The notes below the pieces were generated by a model, which had not been told where the DNA came from, searched no databases, and worked only from the letters and a program-made list of their open reading frames with translations. The translations under genes were made by a program, and so were the position numbers. Below, piece after piece: positions 8,269 to 16,641 of a stretch of 64,000 bases of DNA (positions are counted from its first letter, which is position 1; the number at the start of each line of letters is the position of its first letter). Location of the stretch: positions 620,001-684,000 of the forward strand of contig NZ_JADPJI010000008.1 of NCBI RefSeq assembly GCF_023073355.1, in the 5' to 3' direction. This stretch comes from Bradyrhizobium sp. 199 (GTDB lineage Bacteria; Pseudomonadota; Alphaproteobacteria; Rhizobiales; Xanthobacteraceae).

Positions 8269-8823
8269 TCACCAGCTCCGCAGGGCCGCAAGCACGGCGA
8301 CCCCGAACAAGGCGGCGGCACCGAGGACGAAGCCGAACACGAACGGCCACACGCGCGAGCGTCGCCGCGGCGGCGCGATCACGGCCTTCGGTTCAGGCGC
8401 GACCACCATCGCGTGCTCGCGCTCGACCATGCGGCGCGCGACATAGTCGGTGACGGCTTCGACGATCACGGCGGTGTCGTGCGATTCGGCCAGCACGATG
8501 CGGCCGAAGCGGGTGTCCTGGACGAAGCGGTACATCCGCTTGTCGCGCCCCATTACGATGTGGGCGACGACGTCGATCCACAGCCTCGGCGTATCGCCCT
8601 GGCTGATGCCGCGGTCGAACAGGTCGACCTTATCAGGCACCTGCGCGAACAGCGGATCGAGTGCGTCGTTGAGGATCTCGAGCCGCGCCACCTCGGCGTC
8701 CCTGAGATCGACCACGACGCCGGTCCGGTCGGCGGCCTCGATCCGCGCGCGCAGCAGCGCATCGCGCAGCCGCACCGGGCGCGGCTGGCCGGGATGGATC
8801 CCGCTGGTTTCGGGCTCTGACAT
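8269..8823 (-). CDS. Conserved hypothetical protein with C-terminal membrane anchor
   Basis: The protein has 184 residues: a soluble alpha/beta N-terminal region, a proline/arginine stretch (IAPPRRRSRVW, about 148-158) and one C-terminal transmembrane helix (WPFVFGFVLGAAALFGVAVL). The soluble part faces the cytoplasm if the positive-inside rule holds. I recognise no functional domain. It stands alone, convergent with the phosphoesterase beyond two repeats. Confidence 0.7.
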   Translation of the reverse strand: MSEPETSGIHPGQPRPVRLRDALLRARIEAADRTGVVVDLRDAEVARLEILNDALDPLFAQVPDKVDLFDRGISQGDTPRLWIDVVAHIVMGRDKRMYRFVQDTRFGRIVLAESHDTAVIVEAVTDYVARRMVEREHAMVVAPEPKAVIAPPRRRSRVWPFVFGFVLGAAALFGVAVLAALRSW

Positions 8824-8931
8824 TGTCGGCCTTGTCCTCGACTATCCGCCATTAACCTATCAGCAACCAAACCCTCCGCAAAGGCCTACAATTCCAGATA
8901 CTTACGGCGCCCACAGCCGTTTGACCTGTGC

Positions 8932-8971
8932 CAAAAACAGACGATCCCACCCAGGCAGAGCCTGGATGGGA
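8932..8971 (-). terminator. Probable Rho-independent terminator after the DUF4170 gene
   Basis: On the minus strand a 12-bp stem with one mismatch (TCCCATCCAGGC / GCCTGGGTGGGA, loop TCT) is followed by TCGTCTGTTTTTGG. It lies about 35 bp downstream of the DUF4170 stop. Confidence 0.6.
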
Positions 8972-9006
8972 CCATCCGTCCTTGGACGTCTTCTTAATTC
9001 AGGGCG

Positions 9007-9216
9007 TCAGGCCGAGACCCGTGACGGCTCTTCCACGATCGAGAAGCGGACGCCGGCCTTGTGACGGTTCTCTTCCGAGACCGTGCGCCAGGCATCCTCG
9101 GCCTCCTTGCGGGTCTTGAACGGACCCTGCACCTGGGCCGAGCCTTCCACGAGCTTGTGGAAATTCATCGAACCGAACTCGCCGCCGATCACCCAGAAAT
9201 TGCTGCCTTTGGTCAT
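9007..9216 (-). CDS. DUF4170 family small protein
   Basis: The 69-residue protein matches the DUF4170 pattern: FWVIGGEFGSMNF at the start, then VQGPFKTRKEAEDAWR and a basic C-terminal part. It is a small soluble alpha/beta protein, common in alphaproteobacteria and of unknown function. GGAG lies 8 bp before the ATG. It is 30 bp downstream of isocitrate lyase on the same strand and is probably cotranscribed with it, ending at the hairpin near 8.95 kb. Confidence 0.85.
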   Translation of the reverse strand: MTKGSNFWVIGGEFGSMNFHKLVEGSAQVQGPFKTRKEAEDAWRTVSEENRHKAGVRFSIVEEPSRVSA

Positions 9217-9246
9217 TGTCAGTCTCCTGTTTCGGTGCGTGCTGCG

Positions 9247-10881
9247 TTAGCCGAACTGGTTCATCGTATTGTGGGCTCCGCCCGCCTTCAGGGCAGCTTC
9301 GCCCGCGAAGTACTCCTTGTGGTCGTCACCGATGTCGGAGCCGGCCATGTTCTGATGCTTGGCGCAGGCGATGCCCTGACGGATCTCGGCGCGCTGCACG
9401 TTCTTGACGTAGCCGAGCATGCCCTGCTCGCCGAAATATTCCTTCGCCAGATTGTCGGTCGAGAGCGCCGCCGTGTGATAGGTCGGCAACGTGATCAGGT
9501 GATGGAAGATGCCGGCACGCTTGGCTGAATCGGCCTGGAAGGTGCGGATGCGCTCGTCGGCTTCCTGCGCCAGCGGCGTATCGTCGTATTCCGGCTTCAT
9601 CAGTTCGGCACGGTTGTACTGGCTGACGTCCTTGCCCGCCTCCTTCATCGCGTCGTAGACCTGCCAACGGAAGTTAAGCGTCCAGTTGAAGGAGGGCGAG
9701 TTGTTGTAGGCAAGCTTGGCGTTCGGGACCACCTTGCGGATCCGGTCGACCATCTTGGCGATCTGCTCGATATGCGGCTTCTCGGTCTCGATCCAGAGCA
9801 GGTCGGCGCCGTTCTGCAGCGAGGTGATGCAGTCCAGCACGCAGCGGTCTTCGCCGGTGCCCGGGCGGAACTGGTAGAGGTTGGAGGGCAGCCGCTTCGG
9901 ACGCATCATCTTGCCGTTGCGGCTGATGATGACGTCGCCGTTACGGGCGTTCTCCGCCGTCACTTCGTCGCAATCGAGGAAGCTGTTGTACTGGTCGCCG
10001 AGGTCGCCGGGCTTGTGGCTGACCGCGATCTGCTGCGTCAGGCCGGCGCCGAGCGAATCGGTGCGGGTCACGACGACGCCGTCTTCGACCCCGAGCTCGA
10101 GGAAGGCGTGGCGGCAGGCGCGGATCTTGGCGAGGAAGACGTCGTGCGGCACGGTGACCTTGCCGTCCTGGTGGCCGCACTGCTTCTCGTCCGAGACCTG
10201 ATTCTCGATCTGGAGCGCGCAGGCGCCCGCCTCGATCATCTTCTTGGCGAGCAGATAAGTCGCCTCGGCGTTGCCGAAGCCGGCGTCGATGTCGGCGATG
10301 ACAGGCACCACGTGGGTCTGGAAGTTGTCGATCTTCGCGATCAGCTCCTTCTCACGGGTCTTGTCGCCTTCCTTGCGCGCCTTGTCGAGCAGACGGAAGA
10401 TGTCGTTGAGCTCACGCGAGTCCGCCTGACGCAGGAAGGTGTAGAGCTCCTCGATCAGCGCCGGCACCGAGGTCTTCTCGTGCATCGACTGGTCGGGCAG
10501 CGGGCCGAACTCGGAGCGCAGCGCGGCGATCATCCAGCCCGAAAGGTACAGATAGGTGCGATCGGTCCTGCCGCCGAAGTGCTTCTTGACCGAGATCAGC
10601 TTCTGCTGGGCGATGAAGCCATGCCAGCAGCCCAGCGACTGGGTGTACTTGGTCGGGTCGTTGTCATAGGCAGCCATGTCGGCCCGCATCAGCGCCGCGG
10701 TGTAGCGGGCGACGTCGAGACCGGTCCTGAAGCGGTTCTGCAGGCGCATGCGTGCGACGGCCTCAGCCGACACGCCGTTCCAGGTCGGCTGGGTCTCAAG
10801 GAGCGCCTGGGCGGCCTTGACCTCGTCCTGATACGAACCCGGGCCCTGAAGGGTGCTGATGCCGCGCGGCTGGTAGTTCAT
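9247..10881 (-). CDS. aceA: Isocitrate lyase
   Basis: The enzyme cleaves isocitrate to succinate and glyoxylate, the first step of the glyoxylate shunt used on acetate and fatty acids. The 544-residue sequence carries the catalytic cysteine loop as KQCGHQDGKV, the phosphate/Mg region VVTRTDSLGAG, and NNSPSFNWT near the C-terminal part. Length and the KQCGH form match the long alphaproteobacterial class. I set the start at MNYQPRGIS; a longer frame exists but its first 19 residues are not family-like. It is divergent from an ScfR-like regulator across about 225 bp, which is the usual arrangement for control by short-chain acyl-CoA. Confidence 0.95.
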   Translation of the reverse strand: MNYQPRGISTLQGPGSYQDEVKAAQALLETQPTWNGVSAEAVARMRLQNRFRTGLDVARYTAALMRADMAAYDNDPTKYTQSLGCWHGFIAQQKLISVKKHFGGRTDRTYLYLSGWMIAALRSEFGPLPDQSMHEKTSVPALIEELYTFLRQADSRELNDIFRLLDKARKEGDKTREKELIAKIDNFQTHVVPVIADIDAGFGNAEATYLLAKKMIEAGACALQIENQVSDEKQCGHQDGKVTVPHDVFLAKIRACRHAFLELGVEDGVVVTRTDSLGAGLTQQIAVSHKPGDLGDQYNSFLDCDEVTAENARNGDVIISRNGKMMRPKRLPSNLYQFRPGTGEDRCVLDCITSLQNGADLLWIETEKPHIEQIAKMVDRIRKVVPNAKLAYNNSPSFNWTLNFRWQVYDAMKEAGKDVSQYNRAELMKPEYDDTPLAQEADERIRTFQADSAKRAGIFHHLITLPTYHTAALSTDNLAKEYFGEQGMLGYVKNVQRAEIRQGIACAKHQNMAGSDIGDDHKEYFAGEAALKAGGAHNTMNQFG

Positions 10882-11106
10882 GTGCCAAATCCTTTTCGCC
10901 AAACGATGGACGGGCCATCGACAATCTTGACAGTGCATTGCGATATGCGTGTCAGGAGATAAACGCGAAAACAGAAACTTCGTATAGATGGCTTGTTTGA
11001 GATTGGTGATGTCATGTAATACTAGGACATGTCTTATTGTTATGTTGTAAATCTTGTAAATTATAGGTCAGTTAAACTGTCCTTTTGAGCGCGCGGAGAT
11101 CTGAGC
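10882..11106. promoter_or_regulatory. Divergent aceA / scfR-like control region
   Basis: This AT-rich 225-bp region must hold the promoters of both genes. A tandem direct repeat TTGTAAATC-TTGTAAATT lies at 11045-11062, 45 bp before the regulator start, and ACATGTC/GTCATGT elements lie at about 11012-11034. Placement suggests an operator for the regulator itself and possibly aceA, but no site is proven. Confidence 0.5.
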
Positions 11107-12552
11107 ATGCCCTCGAATTCCGGCAAGAAACTCTTCGTGGGCCCGCGGTTCCGGAGGATTCGGCAGCAATTGGGCCTGTCGCAGACCCAGATCGCCGAGG
11201 GGCTCGGAATCTCGCCGAGCTACGTCAACCTGATAGAGCGCAACCAGCGGCCGGTGACGGCGCAGATCCTGCTGCGGCTGGCGGAGACCTACGACCTCGA
11301 TTTGCGCGACCTTGCCACTGCCGACGAGGACCGGTTCTTCGCCGAGCTCAACGAGATCTTCTCCGATCCGCTGTTTCGCCAGATCGACGTTCCCAAGCAG
11401 GAGCTGCGCGATCTCGCCGAACTCTGCCCCGGCGTCACCCATGCGCTGCAGCGGCTCTACGCCGCCTATACCGAGGCCCGCCAAGGCGAGACGCTGGCGG
11501 CGGCCCAAATGGCCGACCGCGACGTCGGCACGCGCTTCGAGGCCAATCCGGTCGAGCGCGTGCGCGAGCTGATCGAGGCCAACCGCAATTTTTTTCCGGA
11601 GCTCGATCAGGCCGCGGAAAATCTTCGCGACGAGTTGAACGTCCCGGCCGAGGGACTCTATGCAGCGCTCGCGGCGCGGCTGCGTGAAAAACATTCGATC
11701 CAGACCCGCATCATGCCTGTCGACGTGATGCGTGAGACGCTCCGGCGGTTCGACCGCCATCGCCGCCAGCTGCTGATCTCCGAGCTGGTCGATCCGCCCG
11801 GCCGCGCCTTCCAGCTCGCCTTCCAACTTGGCTTGGGTGAATGCGCGCAAGCCCTGGAAACCATCATCGGCCGTGCGGGACCGCTCGACGACACACCGCG
11901 CCGCCTGTTCCGCATCACGCTCGGCAACTACTTTGCGGCTGCCGTGATGATGCCCTACCCAGCGTTCCTGGCGGCTGCCGAAGCGCTCAATTACGACATC
12001 CATCTGCTGGCGCAGCGCTTCAATTCCGGCTTCGAGCAGGTCTGTCACCGGCTCACCACCCTGCAGCGGCCGAACGCGCGCGGCATCCCGTTCTTCCTCT
12101 TGCGCGTCGACAATGCCGGCAACGTCTCGAAGCGGTTTTCGTCGGGCACGTTCCCGTTCTCGAAATTCGGCGGCACCTGTCCCTTGTGGAACGTGCACTC
12201 GACCTTCAACACGCCGGATCGCCTGCTCAAGCAGGTAATCGAGCTGCCCGACGGCACGCGCTATTTCTCGATCGCGCAGATGGTGCGCCGCCCGGTCGCG
12301 CCGCACCCGCTGCCGCAGCCGCGCTTCGCCATCGGACTCGGCTGCGAGATCCGGCACGCCGCGCGCCTGACCTATGCCGCCGGCATGGACCTCGAGAAAA
12401 CCGAGGGCACGCCGATCGGCGTCAATTGCCGCCTCTGCGAGCGCGAAAACTGCGCCCAGCGCGCCGAGCCACCGATCACGCGCACGCTGATCCTGGACGA
12501 GACGACGCGGCGGGTGTCGAGCTTCGCGTTCTCGAATGCGCGGGAGCTGTGA
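11107..12552 (+). CDS. ScfR/RamB-like transcriptional regulator (XRE HTH + IrrE/ImmA-like + DUF2083)
   Basis: The 481-residue protein has an N-terminal XRE helix-turn-helix (RIRQQLGLSQTQIAEGLGIS, about residues 16-35, and the following SYVNLIERNQRPV), a middle IrrE/ImmA-like domain and a C-terminal DUF2083 domain with a cysteine cluster (NCRLCERENCAQR, about 441-453). This architecture defines regulators of short-chain fatty acid and acetate metabolism such as RamB and ScfR, thought to sense acyl-CoA. Its position divergent from isocitrate lyase makes aceA the likely target, along with its own promoter. GGAG precedes the ATG by 11 bp. Confidence 0.9.
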   Translation: MPSNSGKKLFVGPRFRRIRQQLGLSQTQIAEGLGISPSYVNLIERNQRPVTAQILLRLAETYDLDLRDLATADEDRFFAELNEIFSDPLFRQIDVPKQELRDLAELCPGVTHALQRLYAAYTEARQGETLAAAQMADRDVGTRFEANPVERVRELIEANRNFFPELDQAAENLRDELNVPAEGLYAALAARLREKHSIQTRIMPVDVMRETLRRFDRHRRQLLISELVDPPGRAFQLAFQLGLGECAQALETIIGRAGPLDDTPRRLFRITLGNYFAAAVMMPYPAFLAAAEALNYDIHLLAQRFNSGFEQVCHRLTTLQRPNARGIPFFLLRVDNAGNVSKRFSSGTFPFSKFGGTCPLWNVHSTFNTPDRLLKQVIELPDGTRYFSIAQMVRRPVAPHPLPQPRFAIGLGCEIRHAARLTYAAGMDLEKTEGTPIGVNCRLCERENCAQRAEPPITRTLILDETTRRVSSFAFSNAREL

Positions 12553-12684
12553 GGCGGCAATCATTTGCCAGCACGCTTGCGGTGCAGAGAGCATGAGTGA
12601 TGGCCGGCACAGTTGTTCCCTGTTGCCTGATACATGGTTGCGTCCAGGCCGGCTGCATCGGGCAGCCGCAAGGGGAATACGGAC

Positions 12685-12921
12685 ATGAAGACCGTCACAC
12701 TTTTGATCTGCTCCGCTCTGGTCGCCGTCGCGTCACTCGGCGGCTCTGCCCAACTCACACACGCCGCCGCCGGGAGTCTCGATTGGCTGGGCAATGACAA
12801 TTACGTGCGCTGTCTGAAATATGTCAGCGCGCTGTCCCGTGGCGACGCCGCGGCCTATGACCGCGGGCGCAGGGCCTGCAATCGCCAATACTATCCCGGC
12901 CATCCGGGCTATGACTACTGA
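12685..12921 (+). CDS. Small secreted hypothetical protein
   Basis: A 78-residue protein with a clear signal peptide (residues 1 to about 28, ending THAAA). The mature part is about 50 residues with two cysteines (VRCLKYV and RRACNRQYYPG), which may form one disulfide, and a tyrosine/glycine-rich end. AAGGGGAA lies 8 bp before the ATG. I recognise no family. It precedes another exported protein on the same strand. Confidence 0.65.
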   Translation: MKTVTLLICSALVAVASLGGSAQLTHAAAGSLDWLGNDNYVRCLKYVSALSRGDAAAYDRGRRACNRQYYPGHPGYDY

Positions 12922-12942
12922 GCCGGTCAAGGCTGTGACCGA

Positions 12943-12965
12943 GGCCGCGCGACCCGCGGCCTCTT
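12943..12965. terminator. Weak terminator-like hairpin
   Basis: GAGGCCGC and GCGGCCTC pair around a 7-base loop 22 bp after the small secreted protein. Only two Ts follow, so termination would be weak or Rho-assisted. Confidence 0.3.
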
Positions 12966-13148
12966 CGCAGGAGCGCTTCTCCGCCCGCGGAGGCAAGCCT
13001 CGTGGTTAACCTCGCCCTAATCCGCGCGCGCGATCTGCAACCAACGATTAAGCACGCCTCAACATCGGTGCCTTAGTCTTGCCCCACTCACTTTTCGCAA
13101 AGGCAGGTGACCTATTCTGCCGGCCGAAGTGACATCAGGGGGTTCATC

Positions 13149-13949
13149 ATGCGCATTGCGTTGCTGCTGACGGCGACCATCCTCGGCGCGCTCTTCGCCA
13201 GTCCATCCCATGCCGGATCGCTCGATGCCGGCGCGGCGCAGTCGCTACCGCCGGGCTTCCAGAGCTACCGCGGCTACATGTTCGACCTGTCGGAGAATTC
13301 CGACCGCAAGGACGTCGAGAAGCTCACCGACAATCTGAAGCAGCAGATCGATCTCGTCGAAGGCGCCGGCCTCTCGCCACGCGTGCTGCGCTTCTTCCAT
13401 ACCGTGCCGATCGTCGCGAGCGAGCTCGCCTGCCTCGACGAAGGTGCCGCAACCGCATGCTACGGCCGGGTTACGCCGGAGATTCAGCGCACCGCGCCGC
13501 GGACGCTCACGGTGTGGGACCCGAACAAGCAGCGCTGGACCAATCCGAACGCGGTCGACCTCGCGGTCGATTCCGGGCTCGGCGTGATCATGCTGCGCCC
13601 GGACATGATGCGCTACGAGAAGGAGGCCGTGCTGCTGCACGAGCTGCTGCACGCCTATCACGCCCGACTGCTGCCCGACGGCTATGCCAACAAGGGCGTG
13701 ATCGCCTACTACGCCCTTGCCAAGTCCAAGGATCTTCTTCCCAAGGACTCCTATGCGATGAAGAATCCGATGGAGTTCTTTGCCGTGACCGCCAGCATAT
13801 TCCTGGCCGGAAAGAGCGAATTCCACGATCCGAAGTCGCGCGAGACGCTCAAGGAGAAGATGCCGGACTATTACAAATATCTGGTCGGCGTGTTCGGCTT
13901 CGACCCCGAGCCGGCTGCGGCCAACGGCCCGGTTGCCTCACTGAAGTGA
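13149..13949 (+). CDS. Exported HExxH protein, possible ATLF-like metallopeptidase
   Basis: The 266-residue protein has a signal peptide (residues 1 to about 23, ending SHAGS). Near residue 165 it has LLHELLHAYH, an HExxH zinc motif with a third histidine three positions later, and downstream acidic and aromatic residues (NPMEFFAVTASIFLAG) that resemble the glutamate-zincin third ligand helix. The pattern is similar to anthrax lethal-factor-like (ATLF) domains found in secreted bacterial proteins. The assignment is from motif and context only. I chose the ATG that gives the signal peptide. A strong terminator follows 39 bp after the stop. Confidence 0.65.
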   Translation: MRIALLLTATILGALFASPSHAGSLDAGAAQSLPPGFQSYRGYMFDLSENSDRKDVEKLTDNLKQQIDLVEGAGLSPRVLRFFHTVPIVASELACLDEGAATACYGRVTPEIQRTAPRTLTVWDPNKQRWTNPNAVDLAVDSGLGVIMLRPDMMRYEKEAVLLHELLHAYHARLLPDGYANKGVIAYYALAKSKDLLPKDSYAMKNPMEFFAVTASIFLAGKSEFHDPKSRETLKEKMPDYYKYLVGVFGFDPEPAAANGPVASLK

Positions 13950-13987
13950 GGCGGACGTAAACCTGCTTTAAGCCGAACCGGCCAAAG

Positions 13988-14014
13988 AGCCGCGCGAAAT
14001 GCGCGGCTTTTTTT
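13988..14014 (+). terminator. Rho-independent terminator
   Basis: An 8-bp perfect stem AGCCGCGC / GCGCGGCT with loop GAAAT is followed by seven Ts. It lies 39 bp after the stop of the HExxH protein gene. Confidence 0.9.
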
Positions 14015-14125
14015 GTTTTGCAGTCTGGAAGCTGCGGATGACGCCCCGGCGGGAATTGCCAAGGCAGGGCCCGATCTGCATAGTCCCGCCGCATCGATAC
14101 CGTTTTTCGAAGAGGATAGAACAAC

Positions 14126-14479
14126 ATGGCGGACACCGACCTGGATGTCGTGATCCGGCAACTGGCCAGACAGCTGCATACGGGCCTGATGACCCGCGCC
14201 AAGGAGCGGCGGGATCGCTTCAACGGCCTTGCGGCCAAGGCCAGAGGCAAGGAGACCGCCGGCCGCTTCAAGATGATGGCCAAAGCCACCATGGAGCAGG
14301 CCACCGCCGCCGCCAAGCGCCTCCAGATGTCCGCTGACAACGTCGCCGACAGCTACGCGCGGTCCATGCGGATTGCCGCCAGCACGCCCGTTGCGGTGAA
14401 GGTGGAAAAGAAGGCGAAGGAAAAGCCGGAGAAGAAGGCGGCGAAGGCAAAGAAGACCAACGCCAAGAAGGCGAAGTAG
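14126..14479 (+). CDS. Small basic protein with Lys/Ala-rich histone-like tail
   Basis: The 117-residue protein has an N-terminal helical region of about 85 residues and a C-terminal tail of about 30 residues built almost only of K, A, E and P (KKAKEKPEKKAAKAKK). Such tails resemble histone H1-like and other DNA- or RNA-binding tails. AGAGGATAG precedes the ATG. No family is recognised, and nucleoid binding is only an inference from composition. Confidence 0.65.
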   Translation: MADTDLDVVIRQLARQLHTGLMTRAKERRDRFNGLAAKARGKETAGRFKMMAKATMEQATAAAKRLQMSADNVADSYARSMRIAASTPVAVKVEKKAKEKPEKKAAKAKKTNAKKAK

Positions 14480-14559
14480 TCGCGGCGTTCTTCGTTCTCC
14501 CCTTCCGGAAGAAGGTGGCGCGAAGCACCGGATGAGGGTCTCTATCCCCGACGACAGTA

Positions 14560-14595
14560 TCCGCAGGTGGGCAAAGCCCAGCGTGCCCACCACTT
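14560..14595. repeat. Short inverted repeat, family D (copy 1)
   Basis: GGTGGGCAAAGC and GCGTGCCCACC pair with a short centre. Related GGGCAAAG/GTGCCCAC arrangements occur near 43.7 kb and at 45.64-45.73 kb. This 237-bp gap between convergent genes holds nothing else that I can see. Confidence 0.5.
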
Positions 14596-14716
14596 CTGTC
14601 GCCGTATTGGATAGATTCCAAGCTCGCGGAGAGATACCCCGTTTCGCCGCTAGTCTAGCGGCGAGCCCCTCGCTCACAAGATGAGCGGGAAACAGGGCCG
14701 AAGCGACACGAGAATC

Positions 14717-15358
14717 TCATTGTCTCGGCGCGGCGATCCGGGTCGGCTCGGCGCTCGCGAGCTCGGCGAGCTTTGCGCGCGCCGCCTCGCGCGCGCGGCC
14801 GTCCTTGCCCGCGGGCAGCGCCAGCGCCGCCTCGAAATCGGCGCGCGCGTCGTCGGCTTGGCCGCGGGCGAGGAGCGCCAGGCCACGGTCGAGGCGGACC
14901 ACGGCATCCCTGGGATCGAGGCGGATCGCCGTGTTGTAACTCAGGATGGCGCGATCGAGATCACCGGTGGCGGCGAGCGCGAGACCACGCTGGTGATAGG
15001 GCGCAGCGACTTTGGGATCATGGGCGATCGCCTCGTCATAGTCGGCGATGGCGAGCGCGAGGTCGCCGTTCCGACGACGCGCGAGCGCGCGCTCGCGATA
15101 GAGCGAGGCGCGGTTGGGATTGAGGTGAATGGCCTCGTCGAAATCTGCTATCGCCCGCTTGAAGTCGCCATGGCGCAGCGCGATTCGTCCGCGCCCCTCA
15201 TAGGCAAAGGCGATCAGCGAGCCGCGCAGCGGCGAGAAGCCGATCACGGCCGAGCAGATGTCGGGATCGTCCTCGTCACCGCAATTGACGACCATGTGTG
15301 TGGACAGGCCGACAAGGACGCATATGACGATCAGCAATGGTAAGGCAGTTCTGGTCAT
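14717..15358 (-). CDS. TPR-repeat protein with N-terminal membrane anchor or signal
   Basis: A 213-residue protein: a hydrophobic N-terminus (LPLLIVICVLVGLSTHMVV), a short segment with two cysteines (NCGDEDDPDIC), then about four tetratricopeptide repeats (residues 45-185) with the usual A-x-x-D-x-x-x-A-I pattern, for example DFKRAIADFDEAIHLNPN and DLALAIADYDEAI. TPR stacks bind partner proteins. The protein is probably periplasmic or anchored facing the periplasm. The partner is unknown. Confidence 0.8.
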   Translation of the reverse strand: MTRTALPLLIVICVLVGLSTHMVVNCGDEDDPDICSAVIGFSPLRGSLIAFAYEGRGRIALRHGDFKRAIADFDEAIHLNPNRASLYRERALARRRNGDLALAIADYDEAIAHDPKVAAPYHQRGLALAATGDLDRAILSYNTAIRLDPRDAVVRLDRGLALLARGQADDARADFEAALALPAGKDGRAREAARAKLAELASAEPTRIAAPRQ

Positions 15359-15495
15359 CTTCGACGGTGGCCGGCATTGGGCCGGCCACGCATCCCCTTT
15401 CGAAGAATTGGTCTCGCCGGGGTGTTAGCACCGGCTCCGGCGATCCAATGTGCGCCAGGTCACAAAGCCGGAGGCAAAATCCAGCCGGCTTCGCG

Positions 15496-16455
15496 TCAGC
15501 CCCAAGGGCCACGTGAAGGACCAGGTGAAGGGCCGCGTGAAGACGAGCGGCCCCACGGGCCCCGAGGCGGATAGTTCTCGTTGGCTCCGACCGACGGGGC
15601 CGCCTGCGTGCCGAGCTCAGCCGCGAGCTCGCGCAGCGCGGCGATGCGGTTCTGTGTCGAAGGATGGGTGGCGAACAGATTGTCCACACCGTGGCCCGAC
15701 AACGGATTGATGATGAACATGTGCGCGGTCGCGGGATTTCGCTCGGCCCCATAATTCGGCACCTGATGCGCGGCGCCCTCGATCTTCACCAGCGCGGAGG
15801 CCAGCCACATCGGTTGTCCCGCGATACGCGCACCGAGATTGTCCGCGGCATATTCACGGGTACGGCTGATCGCCATCTGCACCAGCATGGCGCCCAGCGG
15901 CGCGAGGATCATCAGCAGGATCGAGCCGACGATGCCCGGACCGTTGTTGTTGTCGCGATTGCCGCCGAAGAACATGCCGAACTGCGCCAGCATCGAGATC
16001 GCGCCCGCGATGGTCGCAGTGATGGTCATCAACAGCGTGTCGTGATGCTTGATATGCGCGAGCTCATGCGCGATCACGCCGGCGAGCTCCTCGCGGCTGA
16101 GTTGGTTCATCAGGCCCGTCGTGACCGCGACTGCGGCATTTTCCGGGTTTCGTCCGGTCGCGAATGCGTTGGGCTGCGGCTCATCCATCAGGAACACCCG
16201 CGGCATCGGCAAGCCCGCGCGGCCCGCAAGCTCGGCGACGAGTCCGACCAGTTCCGGTGCGCTTCTGCGATCGACTTCATGGGCGCCGTACATCGAGAGC
16301 ACCATGCGGTCGGAGTTCCAGTAGGTGAATAGATTGGTCGCAGCGGCAATGACCAGCGCGATCATGGCGCCGGAAGCACCACCGATCAGATAGCCGACGC
16401 CCATGAACAGGGCGGTGAGGCCTGCGAGCAGCATTGCGGTACGAAAATAGTTCAT
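15496..16455 (-). CDS. htpX: Protease HtpX homologue
   Basis: HtpX is a membrane-bound M48 zinc protease that degrades misfolded membrane proteins. The 319-residue protein has two N-terminal helices, the zinc motif HELAHIKHHD near residue 130, two further helices (about 145-190) and the downstream REYAADNLGA segment holding the third zinc ligand. An extra C-terminal tail of about 40 residues is rich in G, P, R, S and W (repeated RGPWG). GGAG lies 9 bp before the ATG. The neighbouring TPR protein is on the same strand but 137 bp away. Confidence 0.93.
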   Translation of the reverse strand: MNYFRTAMLLAGLTALFMGVGYLIGGASGAMIALVIAAATNLFTYWNSDRMVLSMYGAHEVDRRSAPELVGLVAELAGRAGLPMPRVFLMDEPQPNAFATGRNPENAAVAVTTGLMNQLSREELAGVIAHELAHIKHHDTLLMTITATIAGAISMLAQFGMFFGGNRDNNNGPGIVGSILLMILAPLGAMLVQMAISRTREYAADNLGARIAGQPMWLASALVKIEGAAHQVPNYGAERNPATAHMFIINPLSGHGVDNLFATHPSTQNRIAALRELAAELGTQAAPSVGANENYPPRGPWGRSSSRGPSPGPSRGPWG

Positions 16456-16641
16456 GGCCGTCTCCTGGGCCGGCCGCGGCAGGCTGGAAGCGCCAGCAGG
16501 CCGGCAGACATGAGGTAGGAATGACCCCCGCCCGCGTGCAAGGTTTCAAGGTGCGTCGCGGAGCCGCGGCACTGGCTTGCGCACCATACTTCCATTAAAC
16601 TTCGGCCAGAATCCAAGCGTCCCCTCCCCGCCGGAAACTCC

